Positions 32,980 through 41,248 of a stretch of DNA of 64,000 nucleotides are shown here, in pieces; within the stretch, counting starts at the first letter, position 1; each line of letters opens with the position of its first letter. Both the position numbers and the translations under genes were made by a program. The DNA is from Chryseobacterium sp. JUb7 (lineage in GTDB: Bacteria > Bacteroidota > Bacteroidia > Flavobacteriales > Weeksellaceae): the NCBI RefSeq assembly GCF_024806495.1, contig NZ_JANUFF010000011.1, forward strand, positions 104,450 to 168,449, read 5' to 3'. Below the pieces are notes generated by a model. It did not search any database. It was not told the DNA's origin and saw only the letters and a list, made by a program, of their open reading frames with translations.

Positions 32980-34221
32980 TTATAAAATCATTATGGCACC
33001 CACAGTTGAATTACTTGTCTCGTCTATCAAAACAGCATTCCCTGTTGCATTACTCTCCTCAAAACTGTCAAAAACCAATGGTGAGGCCGTTTTCAATCGA
33101 ACTTTTACCACTTCATTTAATTTTACACTTTCAGAAATGGGTGTTTTTTCTAAAGTATTAACATCAATTTTATAGTCAATTTCTTTAACAATGGCTTTTA
33201 AAATTTTACTTTTATGCTGAATAAAATATTTATTACCTTCATTTAATTCCTTTTTATCAAGCCAGCAGACTACTGCTTCGATTTCATTATCAACTTTCGG
33301 AAGGCTTTCGGTTTTCACTAAAAAATCACCACGACTGATGTCAATATCATCATCAATATGAATAACAGCAGGCTGATTGGCAAAAACAGACTCTGTTTCC
33401 TTTCCGCCGGTTTCTATTTTTGAAATTCGGGTCTGGATATGCTGTGGAAGCACTGTTATCTCATCTCCCTTTTTATAAACTCCTGAGATTACTTCTCCTG
33501 CATAGCCTCTATAGTCGTGCAGATCATCGGTCTGTGGGCGAATCACATATTGAACCTGAAATCTTGGACTCTCAAAATTCTTTGCTGAATTAATTTCAAC
33601 ATTTTCAAGAAAGTCAAGAAGTGCCGGACCGCCGTACCAATTCGTTTTATCAGATTTTTCAACGATGTTATCGCCGTGAAATGCTGAAATCGGGAAGTAA
33701 TTAACGTTTTTAAGTTCCAATTTCTTAGCAACCAATTGATACTGAGCTTTAATATCATTATATACTTCTTCAGAATAATCTACCAGATCCATTTTATTAA
33801 TCGCCACCACCACATTCTTCATCTTTAGCAGGGAAGCTATAATCGAATGTCTTCTTGTCTGTTCAATTACTCCCTGTCTTGCATCAATCAGAATGACAAT
33901 CAGTTGTGAATTGGAAGCTCCGGTAATCATATTTCGTGTATACTGAATATGTCCCGGCGCATCTGCGATAATAAATTTTCTTTTTGGTGTAGAAAAATAA
34001 CGGTAGGCAACGTCAATCGTAATTCCCTGCTCTCTTTCAGCTCTCAGACCATCTGTCAGGATCGCGAGGTCAACTCCGTTTTCGTTTTTATTTTTCGACT
34101 GTTTTTCCAGCGCCTCCAGCTGGTCAATCAATATATTTTTGCTGTCATATAAAAGCCTTCCGATCAGGGTGCTTTTCCCGTCGTCTACACTTCCTGCAGT
34201 AATAAATCTTAATATGTCCAC
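32980..34221 (-). CDS. cysN: Sulfate adenylyltransferase subunit 1 (GTPase)
   Basis: 413 residues. EF-Tu-like GTPase that drives APS formation by CysD. P-loop GSVDDGKST at about 10-18, switch II DAPGH, and NKMD guanine motif are all present, followed by two beta-barrel domains. No C-terminal APS kinase domain (the protein is short, not a CysNC fusion), so no PAPS-forming kinase is seen here. Together with the Fe-S-type reductase this suggests that APS may be reduced directly. Confidence 0.95.
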   Translation of the reverse strand: MDILRFITAGSVDDGKSTLIGRLLYDSKNILIDQLEALEKQSKNKNENGVDLAILTDGLRAEREQGITIDVAYRYFSTPKRKFIIADAPGHIQYTRNMITGASNSQLIVILIDARQGVIEQTRRHSIIASLLKMKNVVVAINKMDLVDYSEEVYNDIKAQYQLVAKKLELKNVNYFPISAFHGDNIVEKSDKTNWYGGPALLDFLENVEINSAKNFESPRFQVQYVIRPQTDDLHDYRGYAGEVISGVYKKGDEITVLPQHIQTRISKIETGGKETESVFANQPAVIHIDDDIDISRGDFLVKTESLPKVDNEIEAVVCWLDKKELNEGNKYFIQHKSKILKAIVKEIDYKIDVNTLEKTPISESVKLNEVVKVRLKTASPLVFDSFEESNATGNAVLIDETSNSTVGAIMIL

Positions 34222-34270
34222 GTGTAATTTAGTTATAAGTTGTGAGTTATAAATTATAGGTTTTTAAAAA

Positions 34271-34285
34271 CTTCCAGCTTCCAGC
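34271..34285. repeat. CCAGCTTCCAGC repeat between cysD and cysN
   Basis: Sequence CTTCCAGCTTCCAGC abuts the cysD stop codon (34286). The same 12-mer CCAGCTTCCAGC is in the first codons of trpA (11444-11455), and a broken version lies at 31678-31708. Nearby (34228-34258) are degenerate GTTATAAG/GAGTTATAA units, another common intergenic word here. Confidence 0.6.
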
Positions 34286-35194
34286 TTAAAAATATCCTGC
34301 TTTTTTTCGGTCTTCCATCGCAGCCTCCGTTACCTTATCATCAATTCGGGTTTCACCACGTTCAGAAATCCGGGAAGCAGTAATTTCATTCACCACCTCA
34401 TCCAAAGTCCCGGCAGAACTTTCAACAGCAGCCGTACAGGTCATATCTCCTACTGTTCGGTAACGTACTTTTTTATTCATAACTGTATCATTTTCATCAA
34501 TTTGAATAAAATCAGAAACGGCGATCAGCTGTCCGTCAAATTCTATAACATCGCGGTCATGAGCAAAATAAATCGGAGGAAGCTGAATATTCTCTTTTTT
34601 GATATAATTCCATACATCAAGCTCAGTCCAGTTTGAAATAGGAAAAACCCTTACATTTTCACCTTTATTGATCCTTCCGTTATAAATATTCCATAATTCC
34701 GGACGCTGGAGTTTCGGATCCCACTGTCCAAACTCATCACGTACAGAGAAAAAACGTTCCTTTGCTCTCGCTTTTTCTTCGTCTCTCCTTGCTCCGCCGA
34801 TACAGGCATCAAACTGAAACTCTTCAATAGTATCCAGTAAAGTATGAGTCTGAAGCCAATTCCTGGAAGCAAATTTCCCTTTGGGCTCTGTTAAATTTTT
34901 AGCTTTAATTGTATCTTCCACCTTTCTTACAATAAGCGATGCACCAATATTTTCTGCAAGATAATCTCTGAACTGTAACGCTTCAGGAAAATTGTGTCCC
35001 GTATCTATATGAACCAACGGAAACGGAATTTTCATCGGAGCAAAAGCTTTTTTTGCCAAATGTACCAATGTGATAGAATCTTTTCCACCACTGAAAAGCA
35101 AAGCCGGTTTTTCGAACTGAGCTGCAATTTCTCTCATAATATAGATACTTTCGGCCTCTAACTGCTCCAGATAGTCTAGTTTATATGTACTCAT
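34286..35194 (-). CDS. cysD: Sulfate adenylyltransferase subunit 2
   Basis: 302 residues. Catalytic subunit that joins sulfate and ATP to make APS. PP-loop SGGKDS at 35-40 with the following VHLAKKA helix; CIGGARRDEEKARAKERFFS and VFPISNWTELDVWNYI are family blocks. The C-terminus ends EDRKKAGYF as in known CysD. It lies 21 nt after cysH and 64 nt before cysN. Confidence 0.96.
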   Translation of the reverse strand: MSTYKLDYLEQLEAESIYIMREIAAQFEKPALLFSGGKDSITLVHLAKKAFAPMKIPFPLVHIDTGHNFPEALQFRDYLAENIGASLIVRKVEDTIKAKNLTEPKGKFASRNWLQTHTLLDTIEEFQFDACIGGARRDEEKARAKERFFSVRDEFGQWDPKLQRPELWNIYNGRINKGENVRVFPISNWTELDVWNYIKKENIQLPPIYFAHDRDVIEFDGQLIAVSDFIQIDENDTVMNKKVRYRTVGDMTCTAAVESSAGTLDEVVNEITASRISERGETRIDDKVTEAAMEDRKKAGYF

Positions 35195-35215
35195 TTTTAC
35201 TACTTAAAATTTGAA

Positions 35216-35908
35216 TTAATGGGTATGAAGACCGCATTCTTTTTGTGAACTTTCCCACCACCAGCGTCCAGCCCGGGGATTTTCGTCTTCAGCAATCGCT
35301 CTTGTACACGGCTGACAGCCTACACTGATAAATCCTTTTTTGTGCAAAGACAGTTCCTGAACTTTATGCTGCTCCAAATACTCCAGCACATCCTGATAGC
35401 TCCAGTGAATCAACGGATTGTATTTGTACAGATTCCTGGCTTCATCCCATTCAATGACAGGCATATTTTCACGGTTTTCGGACTGTTCGGAACGCAATCC
35501 GGTCACCCAGACTTTAGCACCCTTCAGAGCACGATTCAAAGGTTTTACCTTTCGGATAAAACAACATTCTTTTCTGTTTTCAACAGAGTGATAAAAGGCA
35601 TTAATTCCTTTTTCATTCACATATTTTTCCACATCAGAAGAATCCGGAAAATACACTTCGGTTTTTGTTTTATACCTTGAATTGTTTTGTGAAAGTAATT
35701 CGTAATGCTCGTAGAAAAGTCTTCCGGTATCCAGTGTGAAAACTTTTACCGATAACTGGTTTCTGAAAATGATATCTGTAATCACCTGATCTTCCTGACC
35801 AAGCGATGTTGAAAAGACAACCCCGTCTGAGAATTTTGATGAGATCAATTTCAATCCCTCTTCTGCTGAAAGCTGTTTCAGTGTATCTGCATCTTCTTTT
35901 GAAATCAT
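35216..35908 (-). CDS. cysH: Adenylyl-sulfate (APS) reductase, Fe-S type
   Basis: 230 residues from the ATG at 35908; an upstream in-frame ATG at 35965 would read through the promoter and operator. Reduces APS (or PAPS) to sulfite with thioredoxin. Four cysteines for a 4Fe-4S cluster are present, Cys115-Cys116 (KECCFIRK) and Cys198/Cys201 (VGCQPCTR), and the catalytic Cys225 lies in the tail KECGLH. The cluster marks the APS-reducing type common in bacteria without APS kinase, in agreement with the lack of a kinase here. First gene of the sulfate assimilation unit. Confidence 0.94.
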   Translation of the reverse strand: MISKEDADTLKQLSAEEGLKLISSKFSDGVVFSTSLGQEDQVITDIIFRNQLSVKVFTLDTGRLFYEHYELLSQNNSRYKTKTEVYFPDSSDVEKYVNEKGINAFYHSVENRKECCFIRKVKPLNRALKGAKVWVTGLRSEQSENRENMPVIEWDEARNLYKYNPLIHWSYQDVLEYLEQHKVQELSLHKKGFISVGCQPCTRAIAEDENPRAGRWWWESSQKECGLHTH

Positions 35909-35930
35909 ATTTTGTTCATTTGAAGTAATG

Positions 35931-35962
35931 CAAATATCAGATAAAATAATTATCCTACCAAA
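35931..35962 (-). promoter_or_regulatory. Promoter of the cysHDN unit
   Basis: Minus strand TTTG (35962-35959), 20-nt spacer, GATATTTG (35938-35931) followed by C; one base off the TAnnTTTG form. The cysH ATG is 22 nt downstream. Confidence 0.55.
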
Positions 35963-35969
35963 CAAGTAG
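35955..35969. promoter_or_regulatory. Candidate Rrf2 operator over the cysH -33 box
   Basis: Short inverted repeat CTACCAAACAAGTAG (CTAC/GTAG arms) that covers the -33 TTTG. The adjacent Rrf2 regulator is encoded 28 nt away, so this is a likely binding site; inference only. Confidence 0.4.
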
Positions 35970-35996
35970 ACTAATTATTCAAAAAAAAGGATCTGA

Positions 35997-36404
35997 TCAA
36001 TCGATCAAATCCATTAAAGTTTTTTCTTCTAAAATTTTAAGCGAAGCATCCCGAACTTCAATCAGTACATCATGTAAACTACAGTGATCTTCGTTACAAT
36101 CATCACATTTTTCGTAAAAATTTAAGCTTACACAAGGAAGAAGTGCAATCGGACCATTTACCAGACGGATAATTTTGGCAAGCTTTACGTTTTCAGGATT
36201 TTCTTTAAAAAAATATCCACCCCCTTTTCCTTTTTTACTATCAAGGATATCCGCTTTTTTGAGTTCGAGTAAAATATTTTCTAAAAACTTCAAAGGAATT
36301 TTCTTGTGTTCCGCAATTTCGGAAATAAGAATAGGACCTCCATTTCTTTTTTCTACAAGATATGAAAGTGCCTTAAAAGCATATTGAGATTTTTTAGACA
36401 GCAT
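35997..36404 (-). CDS. Rrf2-family transcriptional regulator, probable controller of sulfate assimilation
   Basis: 135 residues. Winged-helix start MLSKKSQYAFKALSYLVEKRNGGPILISEIAEHKKIPLKFLENILLELKKADIL and the Gly-rich wing SKKGKGGGYFF are typical of Rrf2. Cys91, Cys100, Cys103 and Cys108 could bind an Fe-S cluster or sense sulfur metabolites, as in IscR or CymR relatives. It lies directly upstream of cysH on the same strand with 88 nt between, containing a promoter and an inverted repeat. Repression of cysHDN when reduced sulfur is plentiful is the natural guess. Confidence 0.9.
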   Translation of the reverse strand: MLSKKSQYAFKALSYLVEKRNGGPILISEIAEHKKIPLKFLENILLELKKADILDSKKGKGGGYFFKENPENVKLAKIIRLVNGPIALLPCVSLNFYEKCDDCNEDHCSLHDVLIEVRDASLKILEEKTLMDLID

Positions 36405-36557
36405 TACAGCAAAAATAAGAAAATTGTTTGAGATGGGTAAATGTTTATAAATGACCTCTGAAAACTCTCCGGAGATGCCTTAAATTATCTAAAAAACTTT
36501 CGATTTAAATTCAACACGAAAAAGCATATTTTTAATTTCTATTCAATAATTTTTAAA

Positions 36558-36565
36558 TATATTTG
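36558..36565 (+). promoter_or_regulatory. Candidate -7 box for the GH5 gene
   Basis: TATATTTG, a perfect TAnnTTTG, 61 nt upstream of the ATG at 36627. No TTG at the usual distance. Confidence 0.35.
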
Positions 36566-36626
36566 TCATTATCTAACAATAATTTCCAAAAAACAATCCC
36601 TTACTATTTAAATAATTAAAACTACT

Positions 36627-38348
36627 ATGAAAAGAACCATTCTACTCTCCGCTCTTTTATTGTCTCAATTTGGGACATCACAATTACTAAAAACAAGCGG
36701 TCAGAAAATTATTAATGATAAAGGTGAAAATATCCAATTAAGAGGTCTTGGACTGGGAGGCTGGATGTTGCAGGAAGGATATATGCTGAAAACCGCAGAT
36801 TTTGCAGGACCACAGTATAAAATCAAAGAAAAAATTGCAGAACTGATCGGTGAAGACGGAATGAATGAATTCTACAGAGCTTATCTCAAAAACGGCATTA
36901 CAAAACAGGATATCGATTTTTTGGCCAAAGCAGGTTTTAATTCAATAAGGCTTCCGATGCATTATAATCTGTATACTTTACCGATTGAAAAAGAACCGAA
37001 AAAAGGTCAGAATACATGGATTGAAGAGGGTTTTAAAATGACTGACGATCTATTAAAATGGTGCGCAGACAATAAAATATATTTAATTCTTGATCTTCAC
37101 GCAGCTCCCGGCGGACAAGGGAATGATGTGAATATTTCAGATAATGATAAGTCGAAACCTTCTCTTTGGGAAAGTGAAGAAAATCAGAAAAAAACGGTTG
37201 CTCTTTGGAAAAAACTGGCAGAAAGATATAAAGATGAGCCATGGATTGGCGGTTATGATCTGATCAATGAGCCAAACATAAATTTTACAGGAAAAAATCC
37301 AAACGGAACAGATGAAATGTCCAATGCTCCACTTTGGAAGCTGCAAAAAGAGATTACAGAAGCCATTCGTCAGGTTGATAAAAAACACATCATCATTATT
37401 GAAGGAAATGGCTGGGGAAACAATTATAACGGTTTAACGCCGCTTTGGGATAAAAATATGGTTTTCAGTTTCCATAAATACTGGAATAATAACGATGACC
37501 AGACACTAAAACCCATTTTAGACTTAAGAGAACAACATAATATCCCGATCTGGCTGGGAGAAACAGGAGAAAACTCCAACGTATGGTTTACAGAACTTAT
37601 TCAACTCCTCGATAAACACAATATCGGATATGCATTCTGGCCGATGAAAAAAATCGACAATATCGCTGGCATTAATAACGTTAAAATCACTCCTGAGTAC
37701 CAAAAACTCCTTGATTACTGGAAGAACGGAGGCGAAAAACCATCAAAAGAATTTGCCACAAAAGCACTGATGAAAATTGCTGATAACTATAAGTTCGGCA
37801 ATACCGAAATTAAAAATGATGTCATTGATGCGATGTTCAGACAAACTACAGACAGTTCCACAAAACCTTTTAAGAATCTTCAGGCTCCGGGAAAAATAGG
37901 GGCTACCGACTATGATTTAGGAAGAATAGGTTCTGCATATTCCGATAAAGATTTTGTGAATCTGTGGGTAAGTGATCCGGCAAAAAGATCTGAATGGAAT
38001 TCCGGAAATCAACTAAGAAATGATGGAGTCGATATTTACAAAACAAAAGACCACCAATATTATGTAGGAAAAACGGAACCGGGAGAATGGCTACAATACA
38101 CCGTAAATTCAAAAAGCGATAAAGCCTACACTTTTGAAATAAAATATGCTGCCGATCAGGATGCTAAAATCAGGATTGAAGATGCTTCCGGGAAACAACT
38201 GGGGACCTTTTCACTACCATCCACCGGAGGAAATGAAAATTGGAAAACAGCCACTACAAAAGGAATCAGTCTAAAAAAAGGTGACAATAAAATCCGGATT
38301 ATCTTTGAAAATAACGGAGTAAACTTTAATTATTTTGAAGTGAAATAA
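36627..38348 (+). CDS. Exported glycoside hydrolase family 5 enzyme with CBM6-like C-terminal domain
   Basis: 573 residues. Signal peptide MKRTILLSALLLSQFGTSQ. A GH5 TIM barrel (about 20-370) carries the acid/base Glu in GGYDLINEPN (near 214), the family His/Tyr block FSFHKYW, and the nucleophile Glu in WLGETGE (near 311). A linker with helical content leads to a C-terminal beta-sandwich (about 430-573) with GEWLQYTVNSKSDKAYTFEIKYA ... IRIEDASGKQLGTF, like carbohydrate-binding module 6. Probable endo-beta-glucanase acting outside the cell; exact polysaccharide unknown. No SusCD genes lie next to it. Confidence 0.9.
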   Translation: MKRTILLSALLLSQFGTSQLLKTSGQKIINDKGENIQLRGLGLGGWMLQEGYMLKTADFAGPQYKIKEKIAELIGEDGMNEFYRAYLKNGITKQDIDFLAKAGFNSIRLPMHYNLYTLPIEKEPKKGQNTWIEEGFKMTDDLLKWCADNKIYLILDLHAAPGGQGNDVNISDNDKSKPSLWESEENQKKTVALWKKLAERYKDEPWIGGYDLINEPNINFTGKNPNGTDEMSNAPLWKLQKEITEAIRQVDKKHIIIIEGNGWGNNYNGLTPLWDKNMVFSFHKYWNNNDDQTLKPILDLREQHNIPIWLGETGENSNVWFTELIQLLDKHNIGYAFWPMKKIDNIAGINNVKITPEYQKLLDYWKNGGEKPSKEFATKALMKIADNYKFGNTEIKNDVIDAMFRQTTDSSTKPFKNLQAPGKIGATDYDLGRIGSAYSDKDFVNLWVSDPAKRSEWNSGNQLRNDGVDIYKTKDHQYYVGKTEPGEWLQYTVNSKSDKAYTFEIKYAADQDAKIRIEDASGKQLGTFSLPSTGGNENWKTATTKGISLKKGDNKIRIIFENNGVNFNYFEVK

Positions 38349-38420
38349 TGTATTAAAATTCAAAAATATAATTCATAGTTCTAATAATTTTAAGTATTTT
38401 TCCTGAAAAATTAAACTATC

Positions 38421-38876
38421 ATGGAAACAAAATCTCCTTTCGAACAATTTGATGAATTAAGGATCGACAACGCATCAAAATTATTTCTTGCAGAAGCTGC
38501 AAAATGGACTTCATTTCTCGCAATATTAGGATATATCGGTATTGGTATTATGGTCATTGCTGCCTTATTTATGATGACATTAGGTGCGTCTATGAGCTCC
38601 GGAAACAGCATGATGCCATTTGGCGGAGGTCTGGTGTTTTCACTTTTTTATCTGGTGTTCGCTGCATTGTATTTCATCCCTATCAATTATCTTTATAGGT
38701 TTGCATCAAATATGAAGTCTGCTCTGCGCTCAAATAACCAAACCGAGCTTACCAAAGCATTTGAATATTTAAAATCGCATTATAAATTTATAGGAATTCT
38801 GACTATTATTGTATTTGCTCTGTATATTCTTGCCATTTTTGGTGCGATGATTGCAGGGATCAGCGGTATGAGATAA
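38421..38876 (+). CDS. DUF5362-family membrane protein
   Basis: 151 residues with three to four membrane helices (about 30-55, 68-90, 118-145), the first after a cytosolic start METKSPFEQFDELRIDNASKLFLAEAAKW. The helix pair around ALRSNNQTELTKAFEYLKSHYKFIGI is typical of small Bacteroidetes DUF5362 proteins. Function unknown. Own short unit ending in a terminator. Confidence 0.78.
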   Translation: METKSPFEQFDELRIDNASKLFLAEAAKWTSFLAILGYIGIGIMVIAALFMMTLGASMSSGNSMMPFGGGLVFSLFYLVFAALYFIPINYLYRFASNMKSALRSNNQTELTKAFEYLKSHYKFIGILTIIVFALYILAIFGAMIAGISGMR

Positions 38877-38902
38877 TGAAGTATTTCTTTAAAATTAATC
38901 AT

Positions 38903-38931
38903 AATCCTTCTCTTTTAAGAAGGATTTTTTT
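38903..38931 (+). terminator. Intrinsic terminator before the beta-lactamase gene
   Basis: Stem AATCCTTCT (38903-38911) with AGAAGGATT (38918-38926), 6-nt loop, T run. It stops only 12 nt before the beta-lactamase ATG, so that gene must have a promoter within or very near this hairpin, or rely on read-through. Confidence 0.85.
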
Positions 38932-38943
38932 AACCCTTATATT

Positions 38944-39822
38944 ATGAAAAAAATAAGTCTGCTTTTTCTTTTGATTTCAGCGTGCCTCTTCGCTCAGCAA
39001 TCAGTTTTAGAACAAAAAATCAATTCTATCATTAAAGACAAAAAAGCTACTGTCGGAGTTTCTGTACTTGGTTTTGAAAATGCTTTTAAATATGGCAAAA
39101 ATCAGGATAAAAAACTTCCGATGCAAAGTGTATTCAAATTCCATATTGCAGCAGCAGTATTAGACCAGGTCGATAAAGGAAAACTTTCGCTTGATCAGAA
39201 AATTCTACTGGATACATCCAATTTACTGGAAAATACATGGTCGCCGCTCCGCGATAAATATCCTGACGGAAACATTGAGGTTCCACTAAGCGAAATCCTT
39301 GAATTCACGGTCGCCAAAAGTGATAATAACGGTTGTGATATCATGCTTAAATTATTGGGAGGCACCCAAAATGTTCAGAAATTCATGGATTCTAAAGGAG
39401 TAAAAGGTTTTCAGATTAAATATAATGAAGCAGCGATGCATAAAGACTGGAATGCTCAATATGAAAATTACAGCACAACAAAATCGGCTGTTGATGTCCT
39501 GAAAAAATTTTATGACGGTAAGTTATTATCCAAAAAATCGACAGATTATCTTACAAAAGTATTACTGTCAACATCCACCGGCAAAAATAAATTGGTCGAA
39601 CAACTTCCAAAAGACACACCTGTCGCCAGAAAAACGGGAGCTTCAGGAAAGAATAATGAAGGGCTTACAGGTGCTGAAAATGAAATTGCCATCGTCACTT
39701 TACCCAATAACAAACATTATGCAATCGCTGTATTTGTCAGCAATTCAATGGAAACCGATGCGGTAAACTGCAAAATTATTTCTGATGTTTCCAAAACAGT
39801 TTGGGATTATTTTAATAAGTAA
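38944..39822 (+). CDS. Class A beta-lactamase, CIA/CGA-like (subclass A2)
   Basis: 292 residues, secreted to the periplasm by the signal MKKISLLFLLISACLFAQ. All class A motifs are present: S-x-x-K at Ser62-Lys65 (QSVFKFH), SDN at 126-128 (AKSDNNGCD), the omega-loop Glu162 (NEAAMHKDWN) and KTG at 230-232 (ARKTGASG). The start LEQKINSIIKDKKATVGVSVLGFE resembles the intrinsic extended-spectrum enzymes CGA and CIA of Chryseobacterium gleum and indologenes. It appears to be a resident chromosomal gene: no mobile element flanks it and its composition matches the neighbours. Confidence 0.93.
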   Translation: MKKISLLFLLISACLFAQQSVLEQKINSIIKDKKATVGVSVLGFENAFKYGKNQDKKLPMQSVFKFHIAAAVLDQVDKGKLSLDQKILLDTSNLLENTWSPLRDKYPDGNIEVPLSEILEFTVAKSDNNGCDIMLKLLGGTQNVQKFMDSKGVKGFQIKYNEAAMHKDWNAQYENYSTTKSAVDVLKKFYDGKLLSKKSTDYLTKVLLSTSTGKNKLVEQLPKDTPVARKTGASGKNNEGLTGAENEIAIVTLPNNKHYAIAVFVSNSMETDAVNCKIISDVSKTVWDYFNK

Positions 39823-39864
39823 AATTTTAAGCTTAATTTTAGGCGGCTATAAAGGACATTAATT

Positions 39865-40275
39865 ATGAAAAAAATAATATTAATAGCAGGAATTTTCAGT
39901 TTTTCTTTCTTCTACGCACAGAAGGGAGAAAACTATTTGCAGGTAAGATACGGAAGCATCTGTTGTGGCACTCCTTCTACAGAACCTGTAGACAAATACG
40001 TAACCCAATTTCAGAAAAAAAATAAAATTAAAAATCTGGAAATCTACAGGCAAAGCGGTTTGGGAAGAGAAGGTGAATTCAATCTGTACATAGGGATAGA
40101 TAATCTTTCAAAAAAACAGAAAACAGCCTTTATGAAAGGATTAAAATCAGCTGTTGAAACTCAAAATAATGCAAGACAGAAAAATCATGACGGGATAGTG
40201 GGTTTTGAGGAAACAGAAATAGTAAAAAAAGCTGATTTAGCCAACGCTAGAAATTTAACTATCTATAAAAAATAA
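39865..40275 (+). CDS. Exported protein of unknown function
   Basis: 136 residues. Signal peptide MKKIILIAGIFSFSFFYAQ. The mature part has a Cys pair (GSICCGTP) and a compact alpha/beta pattern with a basic helix (KKQKTAFMKGLKSAVETQNNARQKN). No family recognised. It lies 42 nt after the beta-lactamase and 7 nt before the hydroxyacyl-CoA dehydrogenase gene, so co-transcription with either is possible. Confidence 0.7.
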   Translation: MKKIILIAGIFSFSFFYAQKGENYLQVRYGSICCGTPSTEPVDKYVTQFQKKNKIKNLEIYRQSGLGREGEFNLYIGIDNLSKKQKTAFMKGLKSAVETQNNARQKNHDGIVGFEETEIVKKADLANARNLTIYKK

Positions 40276-40282
40276 AAGAAAA

Positions 40283-41176
40283 ATGATCAAAAACATTGTA
40301 GTTATCGGAGCTGGAACCATGGGGAATGGTATTGCACATACTTTCGCACAAAGCGGGTTTAAAGTAAATTTGGTAGATGTATCACAGGAAGCTTTAGACA
40401 GAGGGTTGAAAACCATTACTACCAATCTTGACAGAATAATTGCAAAGGGAAACCTTACAGAAGAACAAAAAGCAGAAACATTAGGAAATATTGCGACTTT
40501 CACTGCACTTCAGGATGCAGTAGGATCTGCAGACCTTATTGTAGAAGCAGCGACTGAAAATCAGGAATTAAAGTTAAAAATATTCGGACAAATGGATGAG
40601 TTTGCTCCGGAAAACTGTATTCTGGCTACAAATACTTCATCAATTTCTATTACTAAAATTGCAGCTGCTACAAAAAGAGCTGACAAAGTAATCGGAATGC
40701 ACTTTATGAATCCGGTTCCAATTATGAAGCTGGTTGAAATCATTAAAGGATATTCTACTTCTAAAGAAACATTCGACTCAATTTACGAGATGAGCAAAAC
40801 TTTAGGAAAAGTTCCTGTAGAAGTTAACGATTATCCCGGATTTGTAGCTAACAGAATTTTGATGCCGATGATCAACGAATCTATTGAGACTCTGTATAAC
40901 GGTGTTGCCGGTGTTGAAGAAATCGATACCGTAATGAAATTGGGGATGGCTCATCCGATGGGACCTCTTCAATTAGCTGATTTTATCGGTCTTGATGTAT
41001 GCCTGGCGATTCTGAATGTAATGTACGACGGTTTCAAAAATCCTAAATATGCTCCCAATCCATTATTGGTAAACATGGTAATGGCAGGGAAACTGGGTAT
41101 AAAATCAGGAGAAGGTTTCTATGATTACTCAGAAAGCAAAAAAGCTGAAAAAGTGGCTAAAATGTTTTCAAAATAA
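40283..41176 (+). CDS. 3-hydroxybutyryl-CoA dehydrogenase
   Basis: 297 residues, cytosolic NAD(P)-dependent oxidation of 3-hydroxyacyl-CoA (butyrate or phenylacetate routes, beta-oxidation). Rossmann loop VIGAGTMGNGIAH at 8-20; catalytic His in IGMHFMNPVPIMKLVEII; NDYPGFVANRILMPMINESI; and the C-terminal helical domain with HPMGPLQLADFIGLD. It is the short form (hbd/paaH type) without an enoyl-CoA hydratase domain. No other fatty-acid genes are adjacent. Confidence 0.94.
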   Translation: MIKNIVVIGAGTMGNGIAHTFAQSGFKVNLVDVSQEALDRGLKTITTNLDRIIAKGNLTEEQKAETLGNIATFTALQDAVGSADLIVEAATENQELKLKIFGQMDEFAPENCILATNTSSISITKIAAATKRADKVIGMHFMNPVPIMKLVEIIKGYSTSKETFDSIYEMSKTLGKVPVEVNDYPGFVANRILMPMINESIETLYNGVAGVEEIDTVMKLGMAHPMGPLQLADFIGLDVCLAILNVMYDGFKNPKYAPNPLLVNMVMAGKLGIKSGEGFYDYSESKKAEKVAKMFSK

Positions 41177-41200
41177 TTTTAAAGTTAAGAGTTATAGTTA

Positions 41201-41208
41201 TAAATTTG
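41201..41208 (+). promoter_or_regulatory. Candidate -7 box for the membrane glycosyltransferase-like gene
   Basis: TAAATTTG, perfect TAnnTTTG, 41 nt before the TTG start at 41249. The surrounding bases hold imperfect inverted GTTATAGTTATAA units of a common intergenic type. Confidence 0.4.
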
Positions 41209-41248
41209 GGTGCTCAAGCCTCCTATTTATAATCTAAGAACTATAACT

